From Lithospermum erythrorhizon (taxonomy: Eukaryota; Streptophyta; Magnoliopsida; Boraginales; Boraginaceae), in assembly GCA_019722365.1 (NCBI GenBank), contig JADFUC010000756.1, forward strand, positions 52,929 through 116,928: DNA of 64,000 nt, read 5' to 3'. Below, piece by piece: positions 1 through 12,185 of this stretch (position 1 is the first letter of the stretch; each line of letters begins with the position of its first letter). A model generated the notes under the pieces. That model saw nothing but the letters and a program-made list of their open reading frames with translations, was not told where the DNA came from and searched no databases. Both the position numbers and the translations under genes were made by a program.

Positions 1-3000
1 AGCTCTAAAAGCGAGGCATTATCAACATGGTTGGGAAGATGCAGAACATGGCGGCATGGCCAGTGAATAGAAGCGACCACCCAAGGAACCTACTTCACCA
101 GTAACTTTACCGAAAGGATGCGCGAGAAACTTCATGCTTGCTCCGCAATGTCGAGCCTCGAGCATGCCTCAGCGACGACCAGCCTGGTGTCTCCAGGCTA
201 ATCGAGCAGTCTAAACACAATGAAGGAGTTAAATGCTAAGGGAAAATCAAAAGAACAATCGGGGCAGTCGTACCTAAGCCTCCTATGTCGAAACCTAAAC
301 CTCACATATCGTCATTTGAAAATGCCTCGCTGGCTATCGGTCGCCCCAAATTACTTGATTTGATGGGTTGGAAATCCCCAGACAACACATAACTCACTTT
401 GTGAGAGACATGCGATAACGTTCTGGTACAAATGGGGGTCATGGTCGTATAGTTGGATTCGATAAACCAGGAAGTACATTTGAGTGGTATACCCATTCAG
501 GCGTCATTATCCATGATTGGACAAAGCTAGAATGTGAATTCTTAACAAACCTACTGACATGACATACGATTAAGCATGATAGAGTATGCCGAACAACATG
601 GGCGAACTGTAACGGACTTCGCTAAACGGAGATGGAAGTCAGGCTGAAATGCAAAGATAGTATGAAACATCGACTGTCGGCGTGTGCATTGAGCGTGTAC
701 TAGGATCTCTGATACATCTTGCAAGGTATACTTTGAGAATATTCGGGCATCATCAGCCGAGGCTTATGACATGGAGTTGACACATGGTTCAATAAAGGAA
801 GGGAGTGCAGGTACATCGACATCCGTGCTGCAATGCCGATACGAAGATCAGGATCTCGAAGAGCCATGTAAAGAGATGTAGATGTGCACCAGTCGACAAA
901 GTTCTCCTTTAAAGCGAAAAGAACACAAGAAGGTGGTAAATATGGGCGAGTTCTTAGACGCAGAGAGATGCAAGCCAAAGAATATCATTCTTTGACTTAA
1001 GCGATCCAAACGATCGCCCGAGGCGCTGTGAAAGTTCATAGAGTTGCCCAGTCAGCGACCTAAAGAGGCCCATAGCAGTCCAAATATTGCAAGTATCACC
1101 GGCTTGTTTTGGTAGTCTCCCCTGAAAAAGTGTTGCTTCAAAGAAAAAGTGATGGGTTTGGCAGTTAAGGGACTACATATTTGAATATGTGAATAGCGGT
1201 GCATATAGAAGTATGGAGTGGCGAAACAAAATGGGGCAAACATCAAATGTACGATAAATAGATTCGGGATGAACCTTTGCCAACTAAAGTAAATCAAAAG
1301 AAATGCATAATGCTCTAGACAATAGGATAAAGTGTCTCTTTGCTCCTTAATATGAGCTAAGCGTACAATCTCCTTGACAAGGAAAAGAGCCTCTCCATTC
1401 TCCTTGATGCAGGAATAATATCTCCATTCTCGCGTATGAGTCTAAAGCCATCTGCTCGTCTCTCCTTGACACGAGGCTTCACTTGTCTACAAACTCTTTG
1501 GTGAGAGAGCATAAAGAGCACCTATTATACTCTAGGCGAGAGTCTAAAACACCCGCCCCACAGAACTACGTTTTGACTTGATCCCAGTAGTGCGTGGGTA
1601 GCTTGGAGCCAAGTTCGGTCGTAATCTCCAAAAACTCTCTATGTTCCCCTTGAGGTACAAGAAGCCAACTACCTGATTAGCGGCTGAATTAAGATACTCC
1701 CCGATAATCATTCAATTCGGTACTCGGATGGTATATGTAGTTGACCAGGGACGTCATCCATGCTCGGCTCGACGATGCCCCGGGTTCGATGAGGCATTTG
1801 AACAATCAAAAATTTAGTGGTAAATTATGAAGCTTTCTAATTTAAGAGAATTCGATTAATAAAATTAATTAAAGGCCAATCTCGATGTGATATGTGGAGA
1901 TTAGGGCTTGATCGAACTCAAGTTAAAATCATATATGTGCAAATTAAGGGTTTCGATATTTTATGCTTGAAATTAATTAAAGTGGTAAAGTGGAGCCCTT
2001 TATCATTAATAAAGCCTAATTATAATATTAAAATACGATTTCCTAAATTTACGGGATTTAAAATAATATTATTTCCGTGGAAAAATTGAATTAAAATGAT
2101 TTTATGGACAAATAAATAATGGACGATAGAAAATAGAGTTAACAATAGTGTGCTTAGACTTTTAGAAATATTATTATATTAAATATCGATGGTTCGGATC
2201 TTGGCTCATAATTAGCAGGTGAGATGTGATTATAGACCAACGTCGAGAAGAAACACTTCTTGTTTCATCAAAAAATTTATCTGAGAAATATACAACAAAA
2301 ACTTCATGAGAGAATTTAAGCGTAAAACATTTAAAATGTATTTGCCGCTAGAAAAGCACTCTACAAGATTGATGGCTTGTCGGAGAAAAACGTGAATGTG
2401 ATACATGGCGCAAGCGAGTGCCTAAATTGAAAATTTGAGTGAAGAAAGGCAATCTTCCAACTTGAACAAAATAGCCCCCGAGTGGAGTGAGGTTGAATTA
2501 CACAAACACAATTTTAGGATCGAAGATCCAAAAAAGCAGCTGAGAATCGTCATTTAGATCATGCATCCAAATAAGCTGAATTAAGTATCGTATCCTTGTA
2601 TTTGTCGAAATACGATTAATAGTATTTAGCATCCTCTTGATAATCTTTAGTATAAAACGGATAGCCTTTTGAAGATTAGGAATAAAGCTATTTAAGCAAC
2701 ATTTCGGTCTGAGCTGTGAGTCAGTACATTGTTAAGGTCACTTCTTCTTGAACAACGTCGAAGCAGTGTAGAGTACCATTTCTTCCGAGTACATAGGCCA
2801 GGGTCCAGTCAGGGCAATTAAATGCAATTATATCTTTGTTAAAATTTCACATTCGAGGGCCAATATCCAAAGTCAATAGTCCCATTCAGTCTTATCATCT
2901 CTGAAATCGCATTGATCGGAGCTCACTATCAGGAGTCTGCTCGAATTAGTATGAAATCCGAAATCTGAGGCTTTGGATGTCCTGACGGTCGAAAACATGG

Positions 3001-3240
3001 AAATCAGGAGTCAGCCATCTGATAGAGGCGCCGGGAATCAAAACTTCAGCCAATCAGTCAAGATTATATCCAATCCGAGTCAGAAGCGTTTGAAAGTCGT
3101 GATACTTTTTGAAGCAATATAGTTTGATAGTCGAGCACACGTCAATTTTATAAATTATTTTTATCTGAATATAGATTTTAAAAGAAATTTTATTATGTTA
3201 ATACAGCATCTTCATAAATAATAAAATCCATCTAGCGGTT
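1..3240. other. Unresolved repeat-like tract without a supported gene
   Basis: No exon chain or long open frame can be supported on either strand. The short open frames between about 300 and 1300 on the minus strand overlap one another and resemble no family I can name with confidence. One stretch near 850-960 read on the minus strand faintly recalls a retroviral-type integrase, but too many residues differ to claim it. The base composition of 1-1800 is less AT-rich than 1800-3240, which suggests two different origins. The likeliest identity is decayed retroelement DNA. Confidence 0.3.
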
Positions 3241-3417
3241 ATACTGTCTGTGTCCCAAAACTGGTTGTCCACTATGAATCTAGGTCCTCAAACCTCAATT
3301 ACACTTTTGTATGAGATTTCATAATTTATGGAACATTTTATAAAAATCATGACATTTATAATTTTTTATTTTTAAATGATCATTTAAAAAACAAATTAAA
3401 TGAACCCAAGTGTCATC

Positions 3418-3755
3418 ATGCTCCCTCTTATCATTTTTTGTTAGGAATATTTTGAATTATACAATTTTTTATACAAATTTAAATTCTTCTCTCAAATATT
3501 ATTTTGCCTCCAAGACTATATTCACTATTTCTTCAAAGTAAAAACCATTTAAGAAAATATTAAATATAAACGAAATAGTATTACCATACTCCCCCATCTC
3601 TTTTTGTTAGAAATATTTGAACTACACAAATTTTTATGCAAATTTAAATTATTCTCTCAATTGTTATTTTACCTCTAAGATTGTATTCACTATTTGGTCA
3701 AAATGAAAACTATTTTAAAAAAATATTACTCCCTAAATATTAAGGAAATACGGGT
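3418..3755. repeat. Two-copy tandem repeat, about 170 bp per unit, upstream of the kinase gene
   Basis: Units at about 3418-3585 and 3592-3755 share long matching stretches in the same order, among them TTTTTGTTAG, ATTTGAA, CAAATTTAAATT and TTCTCTCAA. They differ by scattered substitutions and small indels, so the duplication is not recent. The array ends about 270 bp before the start codon at 4023, inside what should be promoter or 5' flanking DNA. Whether it affects expression is unknown. Confidence 0.7.
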
Positions 3756-4022
3756 GGCACAAAATGTAATATAGGATATTTTCGGTCCACTGTGTCTTGA
3801 ACAATAAATATCACGAAATTGTCTGAATGAGTCAATGGTAACGTCTTCCTCAAAGAACACTCTCTTCAATCCTCCGCCATATTAAAACCTCAAGATATCT
3901 GAAGACAAACTGGACAATTAATTTGGGACAATACAATGCTTCATAAAAAGTGACAATTATTTTGAGACACACACACACTTCGATTTTCAATTTCAGTAAA
4001 ATCGAATTAGAGTTGAGTTCAA

Positions 4023-7000
4023 ATGAGCAAAGAGGTAGCTTCACAGTTGAAGCGCGCAATTTCGCGTCAATTTTCGATGAATTCGTTTCTTAAAAACGGA
4101 AAGTTGAGCTTCAAACGTCAAAATTCAGGTCAGTTCATCAACTAGCCCCCTAGTTTTTTTTATAAAATATAATTTTATTAAGCGTTTTGTCGTAAACTAT
4201 ATTTATTCTTTCAAAATTTTGAAAAATTATTTTGTTCGTAACTAAATTTTTATATTTTTCATTATTTGTATGATATTAAGTTATCTGTCCCGTCCCCTGT
4301 ATAAAAATCCTGATTACGCTATTAATTGAGGTGATCAACCGCCTAAAATTTTGAAAATAAACTTTACTTCTAAAAATAGAATTTTTACTATTCGCTTATT
4401 CAAAAGTTAAGTTGTCCCTATCGGCATCCAAAATTTGTATATTTTTTCTTTCATTAGTATAATATTAGTGTATAATATTAGTTTTTTCGTTTGCTATATA
4501 AAATTTCTGGTTCCGCTACTGATTCAGGTGATCCTCGTCGGAACAATATGCGATTCAGCTTAGGGAGACAATCTTCGCTTGATCCGATACGAAGAAGCCC
4601 TAGTAATGATGGGCTATGTGTGCCTGATAATCTGGATTTGACTATGCAGTTGTTGTTTTCGGCGTGTAGAGGAGACGTTGGTGGAGTTGAGGAGTTGTTG
4701 GAGAGTGAAGGAGTTGATGTGAATAGTATTGATTTGGATGGGAGGACTGCTTTGCATATTGCTGCTTGTGAAGGCCATGTTGAGGTTGTGAAGCTTTTGT
4801 TGGGGAAGAGAGCGAATATTGATGCCAGGGATCGGTGGGGGAGCACGGTGATTGTCTTTTCGATTTTAGCGATCGTATTGGAAAAATATTGTCAAGTTTT
4901 GAATTTTTATGGTTGTGTTTTTTAACTATTGAAGTCGGGTAGTTTTATATATATTGTGTAATATTTTGTGAAAAATATGTCAAACAATAATATTTTTAGT
5001 ATAAATGACATCAAACAATAGAAATGAGGTTTTGAACTCGACAAATATAATGTTATGTTTATTTATACTTAAAAGGAGTATTTTAGATTTTGAACTCGGA
5101 TATTTTTATATATATTATACGAGTATAATATTTATTGAAAAATATGTCAGAAATGAAGAATTTTTAGTATATTTTCTTATGAATATGATAATTTTGATAC
5201 AGATCGAATGTATGTATGTAAATTAAGGTTCCAGAGTTTGTTGATTTTGACTATCATTGACAATCAAACTTGACTATCTTTTGAGATGGTGGAGTAGTTT
5301 ATTGTAGAACTGTGAAGTGATTTTTAGTTGTAGAGTGCATTTAGATTGTTTTTATTGAAGAGATACTTTATATAAAAAAACATATCAAGATTTACATTGG
5401 TTTAAATTAGATCAAGACTCTATATTTCAATTTATTGATCAATCCTCCAGAGTAATTGTATACCATCAAATTCTATATTTTTAGTGATTTAGAAGGTCAG
5501 TTTAAAAATCGATATCCTTCGTAAGAGTTGTTTGATTTCATGGTAAGTTGATGTCAGAACATTACTATGTGTGGGTTCCGTTGTTTATTCCTGTTCTTTG
5601 TTATGCAGGCTGCAGCTGACGCCAAATACTATGGACAAGTCGAAGTTTACAATCTTTTGAAGTCTCATGGAGCAAAAATTCCTGTACGTATAACTACATT
5701 CCAATTATTCGTAATTTTTTTCATTCCGATGGCATTCAATGACGTACTCGCCATGTCCCCAGAAAACCAGAAAGACTCCAATGGCTGTAAAAAATCCTAG
5801 GGAAGTTCCGGAGTATGAGCTGAACCCCCAAGATATTCAAATTCGGAGAAGTGATGGCATTTCAAAGGCAAGATTTTTGCTAACTTGGCGTATTACAGTT
5901 TTAAACTTCATGATGCTGCCTTTTTAAAGTCTATACCCTTTTAAAACAAGTTTGAAAGTCTAAACCTATTGTTGGCTCTCTGCGATTTGTTCATTTTGAG
6001 TATCTTGTTCCAATAAGTGGAAGTTAAGACTTTCATTTTACCCAATAACGTTTGTTGGACCATACGGCTTTCGTCCGAGTTTTCAGAAGTTTCAACCGTA
6101 TTTAGGCATTTGCATAGCTGACCCTGACCTCACATTCAGTAGACAAAGGATCTTTTGTACTTGTGAGTGATTGGTAGTACACATAATGTTGAGTTTTATT
6201 AGACTGAAGCTATCTTGCATATCTAAGACAGCTTTTAAACCCGAGCCACAGAATTGATTAATAGATCTTTTTTAATTTGCTATAACTTTATTTCCTTTCT
6301 TTTTTTTCCTGATGGATGTGTTTGAGTAGTCTCTTCAAAAATTCAAATCAGATTTGAGAATGAGCACTCGTTCCTGCAGGGATCATACCAAGTCGGTAAA
6401 TGGAATGGCACAAAAGTTTCTGTAAAGATTCTTGACAAAAATAACCATTCAGATCCTGAAACCATGTATGCTTCTTATTTCCTTTCAATCCACCCAACAT
6501 TACTTCTAAAAATAACATATTCCTAAAATAAAATAAATGCATACTCCTATGAATCTCTGGTTTTAATATAACATTTGTTTTCCCAATGATAAATTTACCA
6601 TAAACTATGCAGTGAAGGATGGCAAAAATCAATGTTCTGGAATAAGCATTAATTTATTCCTAATAATTTAGTGCTTTCAACTTCATTTTTACTTTTAAGC
6701 TCATCATTCTTATGATGCTATCATTTCTTATGCATAGAAACGCTTTCAAGCATGAATTAACTTCACTAGAGAAGGTCCGGCACCCAAATTTGGTCCAGTT
6801 TGTTGGAGCTGTCACACAAAATACACCTATGATGATCGTTGTTGAGTACCATTCAGGAGTAAGTGCCTTAAAATCTCTCCATTTTTTTTAAGTTTTGGTA
6901 TGAATACTTAATACTAGTTATCCATTTCCATATAAATTAGTTAACACGAATATATATATTACAAGGTCTTTGTATGTATGGGCATCCTGGGCAGGTCACA

Positions 7001-9190
7001 ATAAGTTTCGAGTCGAAGGTTTAGACCCGGAGTAATAATTTTCTCTTTGAAAAGCCTAGTCATTTTTCTAACAAGCAAACAATTATCAGTTTGCCTTACC
7101 TCCCCATTTTAGGAATAGACATTTTCTTGTCTCTTCTCATTTATTGATTGAGATGCACATTCGACTTGTTTCCTTTCTGTAGAATAAGATTAGGTATTCT
7201 TGAAAATGACCGTTGATTTGTCATATATTGTAAAGAACTCGTGAATAAGACTTGAATTTCTTTCTGGAAAAAGATGTATTCTTCTACCACTTGTTTGATG
7301 TTGTCATCCCTTCTACAGGGTGACTTGGGTGCATATATCCACAAGAAAGGTCGATTATCTCCTTCTAAAGCTCTAAGATTTGCTCTGGACATTGCAAGGC
7401 AAGTTTAAGCCCGATCGTAGGAATATAAGTTTACCTAATGTTTAGTTACTTACTCTCTCACTTATAGTTTTTCCTCTATTGTTTTTGTTCCTGCAGTTTA
7501 ATTTTAAATTAAAATTTGAGATTGATATATAGTTTGAACTATCTTGTAGGGGTATGAGCTATCTTCACGAGTGTAAACCATACCCGATCATCCATTGCAA
7601 CTTAAAGCCAGAGTAAGGCAACTAAATGCTCAAGACTGCTAAGAATATGTATGACACTGATTTGGACTATCATTGAATAACTGCATGCTATGTTTTAATA
7701 ATTGAAATTTTTGTAAGGTGCCAGAAACATTTTGCTGGATCGTGGAGGGCAATTAAAAGTTGCCGGATTTGGTGTTATCAGAATGTCAGAGATCTCAAAT
7801 GACACAGCAAGACTGTTGCGGCCTGAGTCTATTGACCGTTCAAGTAATTTGACGACTTATAATTTACTTACACTATTTCATATCTGCTAACTCTGATTGC
7901 TTATCAATCAACTTTGATTCCTTGCAACTTGTTCTAGAAATGTCATGCATAATGATTGGAAGGATGAGGATAAGAAAGAACACAAATAAAGTCTTTCTAT
8001 AACTAGATATTGGTGAACATTTGTAACTTAGTTATTTCTTCTTAAATCTAGGCTTATATGTAGCACCTGAGATCTATAAAGATCAAACATTTGAGAGGAG
8101 AGTGGATGTGTACCCTTTTGGTCTCATGCTATATGAGGTACGTCTACTACATATTCCAATTCTTGTTTACCAGTTTTTTACATCTCACTAGAATTTAACA
8201 TTGTATTTTCAAATGATTTACTGATACTATGTTCTATATGTGACTAATCCAATATCTTAAGATGGAAGGGTGTTTAGTTAAATTATTGATTGAAATATAT
8301 CTTCATATCAATCAATATATGTAGATGAATTGATTTGACACCTGTACGCTCAAACTCTGCTACCTTCAGAGACTTTTCAGCATGTAATTTTACCGATTTG
8401 TTTTTTGTATCATTGATGTATGCCCATGGAAATTTGGCCTCTTTCTCTCTCTCAACCACTTCCGTCTTCTTGATCTTAGATGATGGAGGGAGTCCCGCCA
8501 TTCCATCCGAAATCATCTGAAGATGCTGCTCAATTGATGTGTATTGAAGGAAACAGACCCCCATTCAAAAATAAATCCAAGTATCCTCCCGACCTGAGAG
8601 AGTAAGATAGTACTGTAACTGCAGTGCTCCTCAATTTTGAACCACTTTTTTCTTTGTGACTGCAGGGGTAGGGTTGTCGGGATATAAATTAATTACATCA
8701 TAATACAAATAAATACGGAGTATAACGTATCTCCTGCCACTGATACTCGGTCATAGATGTTTCACTTGATTTCTAAACATGAACCATACTAAGAAGTCCC
8801 TCACTTTACTTTCTCGGTACAAATTTGGGTACTGGAAAAGCTAACATCTCCTCTTGTGTTCCTATTTTATGTGCTCAAATTAGGTTGATTGAAGAGTGTT
8901 GGGATCCCGAGCCTGTTGTCAGACCAACTTTCTCTGAGATAATAGTTCGACTGGATAGAATTGTTACAAACTGTTCTAAACAGGGATGGTGGAAAGATAC
9001 ATTTAAGCTCCCTTGGTATGTTCTCAGTTATCTCTTCATCCGCTGTCATCTCACTATATGCCTCTTTCTGGTGTCATATTTTCCCTGTAAATACTTTTTC
9101 TACATTAAATTGAATTGGAGTATACATATAAACTCTTGCATCGCATTTTCTGGCGAAGTTCTGAACCAACAAAATTATTGCAGGAAATGA
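4023..9190 (+). CDS. Integrin-linked-kinase-like protein (ankyrin repeats plus Raf-type kinase domain), 13 exons
   Basis: Exons: 4023-4128, 4528-4847, 5609-5683, 5763-5867, 6380-6465, 6738-6858, 7319-7398, 7550-7612, 7725-7843, 8052-8137, 8480-8601, 8884-9015, 9184-9190. They join in frame into 473 residues ending KLPWK and matching the plant ILK (Raf-type C1) family along the whole length, as I remember Arabidopsis members; that family is about this long. A basic Ser-rich N terminus (1-65) precedes ankyrin repeats (about 75-167) and a kinase domain (about 196-460). Lys218 in VSVKIL and the C-helix Glu237 are present. The catalytic loop reads HCNLKPEN, with Asn315 in place of the usual Asp, and DFG is GFG (333-335). 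GFG occurs in relatives; HCN is odd. The product is therefore probably a weak or inactive kinase with a scaffold role. Introns 4 and 7 begin with GC. The start was chosen because exon 1 matches the family N terminus (QLKRAISRQFS). Confidence 0.93.
5868..6379 (+). other. GC-AG intron 4 of the ILK-like gene
   Basis: Exon 4 ends ATTTCAAAG and the intron begins GCAAGA, ending TTCCTGCAG before GGATCATACC. The junction is phase 0 and gives GISK|GSYQV, the join expected in the family. No GT nearby keeps both the frame and the family sequence. Confidence 0.88.
7399..7549 (+). other. GC-AG intron 7 of the ILK-like gene
   Basis: Exon 7 ends GACATTGCAAG and the intron begins GCAAGT, ending CTTGTAG before GGGTATGAGC. 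Splitting the codon AG|G gives LDIARGMSYLHE, as in the family. The nearby GT (CAAGTTT) would shift exon 8 out of frame, so GC is the real donor. Confidence 0.9.
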
Positions 9191-10119
9191 GAGGGATGGG
9201 ATATAGTTTGACATGTGAGCTATATTGGCTTAAGACTGGAATTTAAAGTTGATCAACCATGTCTTACAGGGGGAATATTACGGCTGTAAAGTGTTCTTGT
9301 TATCACTCTCTATGTATTTGAATTTTGTTGTGTGATTAAAAAAAGAAACAATTACTATAATTAAAGCTTACATAAGACCAGTGTCCTTGAAATTACAACA
9401 ATTCTTGTATAATTGTATAATTTTGCTTCAGAATTTTGTATGGTCAAAATCAAAAAAATGGTGGTGCTGTCCAACTGGGTATGAAAGATGCTCTAAAAGT
9501 ACTAAGCAATGTACCTTTTCCAACTAATGATTTTGTGATAGTTCTCTTCCATAACTCTTGCACTTTAAATACTCGTTTCATTCTATTTTTGTTTGATCGA
9601 AATTTTAGAAAATTCGAATTAATTTTATATTATTCAATTTTCCTTCCACAAATTTAAATTAAAGTGGAATTAATTTTGAAATTTTCATTTTAAAAAAGGT
9701 GGTCATACAAATTAGGATGGAGGGAATAATTAATAATACCCGATAGATTGAAGATAATTTGACTAAGTAGCTTGCTCAAGGCTCGTGGAAATCGATTTGA
9801 TTAAGTAGTTTGGTCAAGGTTTATGAAAATCGTTTAAATTTTAAAAATTAAGTATGATTATAGTGTAATGATATTCCTTATGCTCCGGGGAATCGATAAG
9901 AACGATTATAGTCGTCCTTGAAAATTGGTATAGTTTTGATAAAAAAAACTATTGAGGGCTCGGATCTATTGTAAATTAGTGCATCTTAAAAGTCAAATTT
10001 TTAATTTACTATTTCCTTAGGTTTGAATTAGTCAAATTAAGTCAAATAAAGAGTATTTTTCTTTATCTTATTTCTCTAATCGGTTTGAACACATACTAAA
10101 TAGTTAAGTCATTTTAGGA
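9191..10119. other. 3' flank of the kinase gene, AT-rich, no gene seen
   Basis: This stretch holds the likely 3' UTR of the ILK-like gene and AT-rich DNA. At about 9690-9730 a motif AGGATGGAGGGAATAAT looks like one end of a Stowaway-like MITE, but no partner end is visible. No coding exons are supported. Confidence 0.5.
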
Positions 10120-12185
10120 GTAGTTGTTATATTTCTTTCTATATATTCCAACATCAACTCATTGTATTTCGTATCTTGGAATGGCCAAATCCAGTACATT
10201 TCATTATTATGTTCTTTTTTGTTCATGGTATCGAAACAGCAGAATTTCTGATCAACTACGTTACCATAATATGCTTCAATATCTTTTTAATTTGACTATT
10301 GTTGTCTTGCCATGACCACCTGTTTAACATTGTTGCGATTCTTCGATCAAAAGCTGTCTTTCACAAATCACGAATAGTATGTCCGTTTGAGAGCTTTTTA
10401 CCCGTCAATTTCTTTCAATATGCCCAGTCTTCTCGCATCTATAACACTTAAAAAGATTTGTTGCTTTGGGGGTTATGATAATTTCCTTCCTTTTCGGATG
10501 TGATCATTTTGTATCTTTCTTTTGAAATGACATAAATCTCGTCTGAATTATGGGTTCAGCCATCTGCTTGGCCCAATGCCTCTTTGCTTAAGAAAGTAAA
10601 CTTTATAAATTTTCTCACGCTAATTGTTCTTCTCTATCCTTGAATGACATATATTCTTTCTTTAATCCCGAATAAAGAAAACATCGTAGTTGGCATCCTT
10701 TGAGATTTATTCTTTAGAATCTGATTAAAATATCATCACACATATATTTTGACACGGAGAAATAGGCATTGACATACTTTTCATGGCATGGCTCAATTCA
10801 TTTTTAAAGTTATAATTTTGATGACAAATTCAAAAAATAATTGGAACAAAATCCTACTGTGATGTTTAGAACCCTAATTTGAATGTAATAAAACATGCAT
10901 AACTTTGGTAACAGCAAAAAGTACGAATCTTTAGTAGGAAAATATATAAAACAAGTAAATCTGTATAATATTATTCCAAATTTCATGCGAAAATGCTGTT
11001 TTCCCAATTAAACCATTCAACTTATACAACAAAACCTCCAAAAAAAACTAATTTTTCCAAAAATATTCAAGAAATTGATTTTTTTTTCAAACTCAAAAAT
11101 CAAAAAAATTATTTGTAAAATGTTTTTACACAAAAAAATCTTTTATAATGTGTGACCATAAAAAATACCTCATTTTTATTATTCTCTACGTTGTTGGTAA
11201 ATTAAGTTTTTTTCAAATTATTCGTCTCACCAAGATACTTACGTATCTTCTGCGATGTTTATACATTTTTTGTATGCTTTAAGGTTTTTGTAGAAATTGT
11301 CGGAAAATTTGGCGGGCGTTCAAATTATAGCTATGAAAAGGCAAATTAATTGATTATGGAGATTTGCTTCTATTTTGGAGGATCATTGCATAAAAAATAG
11401 AAATTAGGTTTTATCCAATTTCATAAATTTAAGGTGGCTACTATTATACTTTTAAAGCAACTTTGCTTAAAATCCAAGTAAGCGACTAAAGTATACTCAC
11501 AAAAAATGGTACCTCTACGCCGGACTTTTTTACTTGTCGCTTTTTTCCTCTGGTGGAGGTCTTAAGTGCATTCCCTTCCGATTAACTTTTGAGTTACATG
11601 TCTATGGTGGTTAAATCGATTGCATTCTTAGAAATCCAAATTTAATGAACATTAATACATAATTAATAAGGAGTCAAATAGAATCATTAATAGTATAATT
11701 GGGTTTTAAAAGAAAAGGAAAAAAGCTGAAAAAATGCGACAAATTTATCTAGTTGATTAATTAGCACATTGTAGTGGGTATCGAACAATTTTTGGTTCTC
11801 TAAATGGACTCGGATGTGAGGCTACTCAGGATTTAATAAGTATCGAACGAATGTCCTTGATCGTGACAAGTGACTACCCGGTTAGACCGTGAATCGAGTT
11901 ATATTTTCTACTTGAGCTTTGATTTGATTATTAGAGATCACGGATAAAACAACTCTAGTGTTTTGGATGGAGTACCGAGTTGGAACTGGATTACCAATCG
12001 GATAAAGCTCTCATTCTTTCTTTTGCATCGATAAATAATATTTTCATTCTCTCGAATCATGAAATTTGAGGCGCTATTCACGCTATATAGGATTTAATAA
12101 TTTATAGTTTTACCAATATTTCATATGCTTAAATTAATAAAATTAAATTTACATTTCATTGTTATTTCTTGCTTTTGATACGATT
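10120..12185 (-). mobile_element. Tandem copia cassette, copy 1 (promoter/leader, gag, start of protease)
   Basis: Read on the minus strand, about 12185-11640 is a promoter-like region with a weak TATA. 11640-10800 is an untranslated-looking AT-rich leader, and 10800-10230 is a decayed copia gag. The gag part shows the zinc-knuckle remnant (near 10420-10455) and a decayed protease start ending in DTM near 10205. The same order of blocks recurs twice at higher coordinates, at about 1.95 kb to the next copy measured knuckle to knuckle. No integrase, reverse transcriptase or RNase H follows. Frameshifts and stops are frequent, so nothing here is likely to be translated. Confidence 0.65.

Noticed and set aside
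300..1300. Minus-strand frames with a faint integrase-like stretch (Ty3/gypsy)
   Set aside because: Only isolated residues fit and no catalytic pattern or neighbouring domain supports it.
7399..7410. Alternative GT donor (CAAGTTT) for ILK-like intron 7
   Set aside because: Using it puts exon 8 out of frame and destroys the catalytic-loop segment.
8283..8564. 93-codon antisense frame over the ILK-like gene
   Set aside because: It is opposite intron 10 and exon 11; the sense strand exon fits the kinase family and the antisense product resembles nothing.
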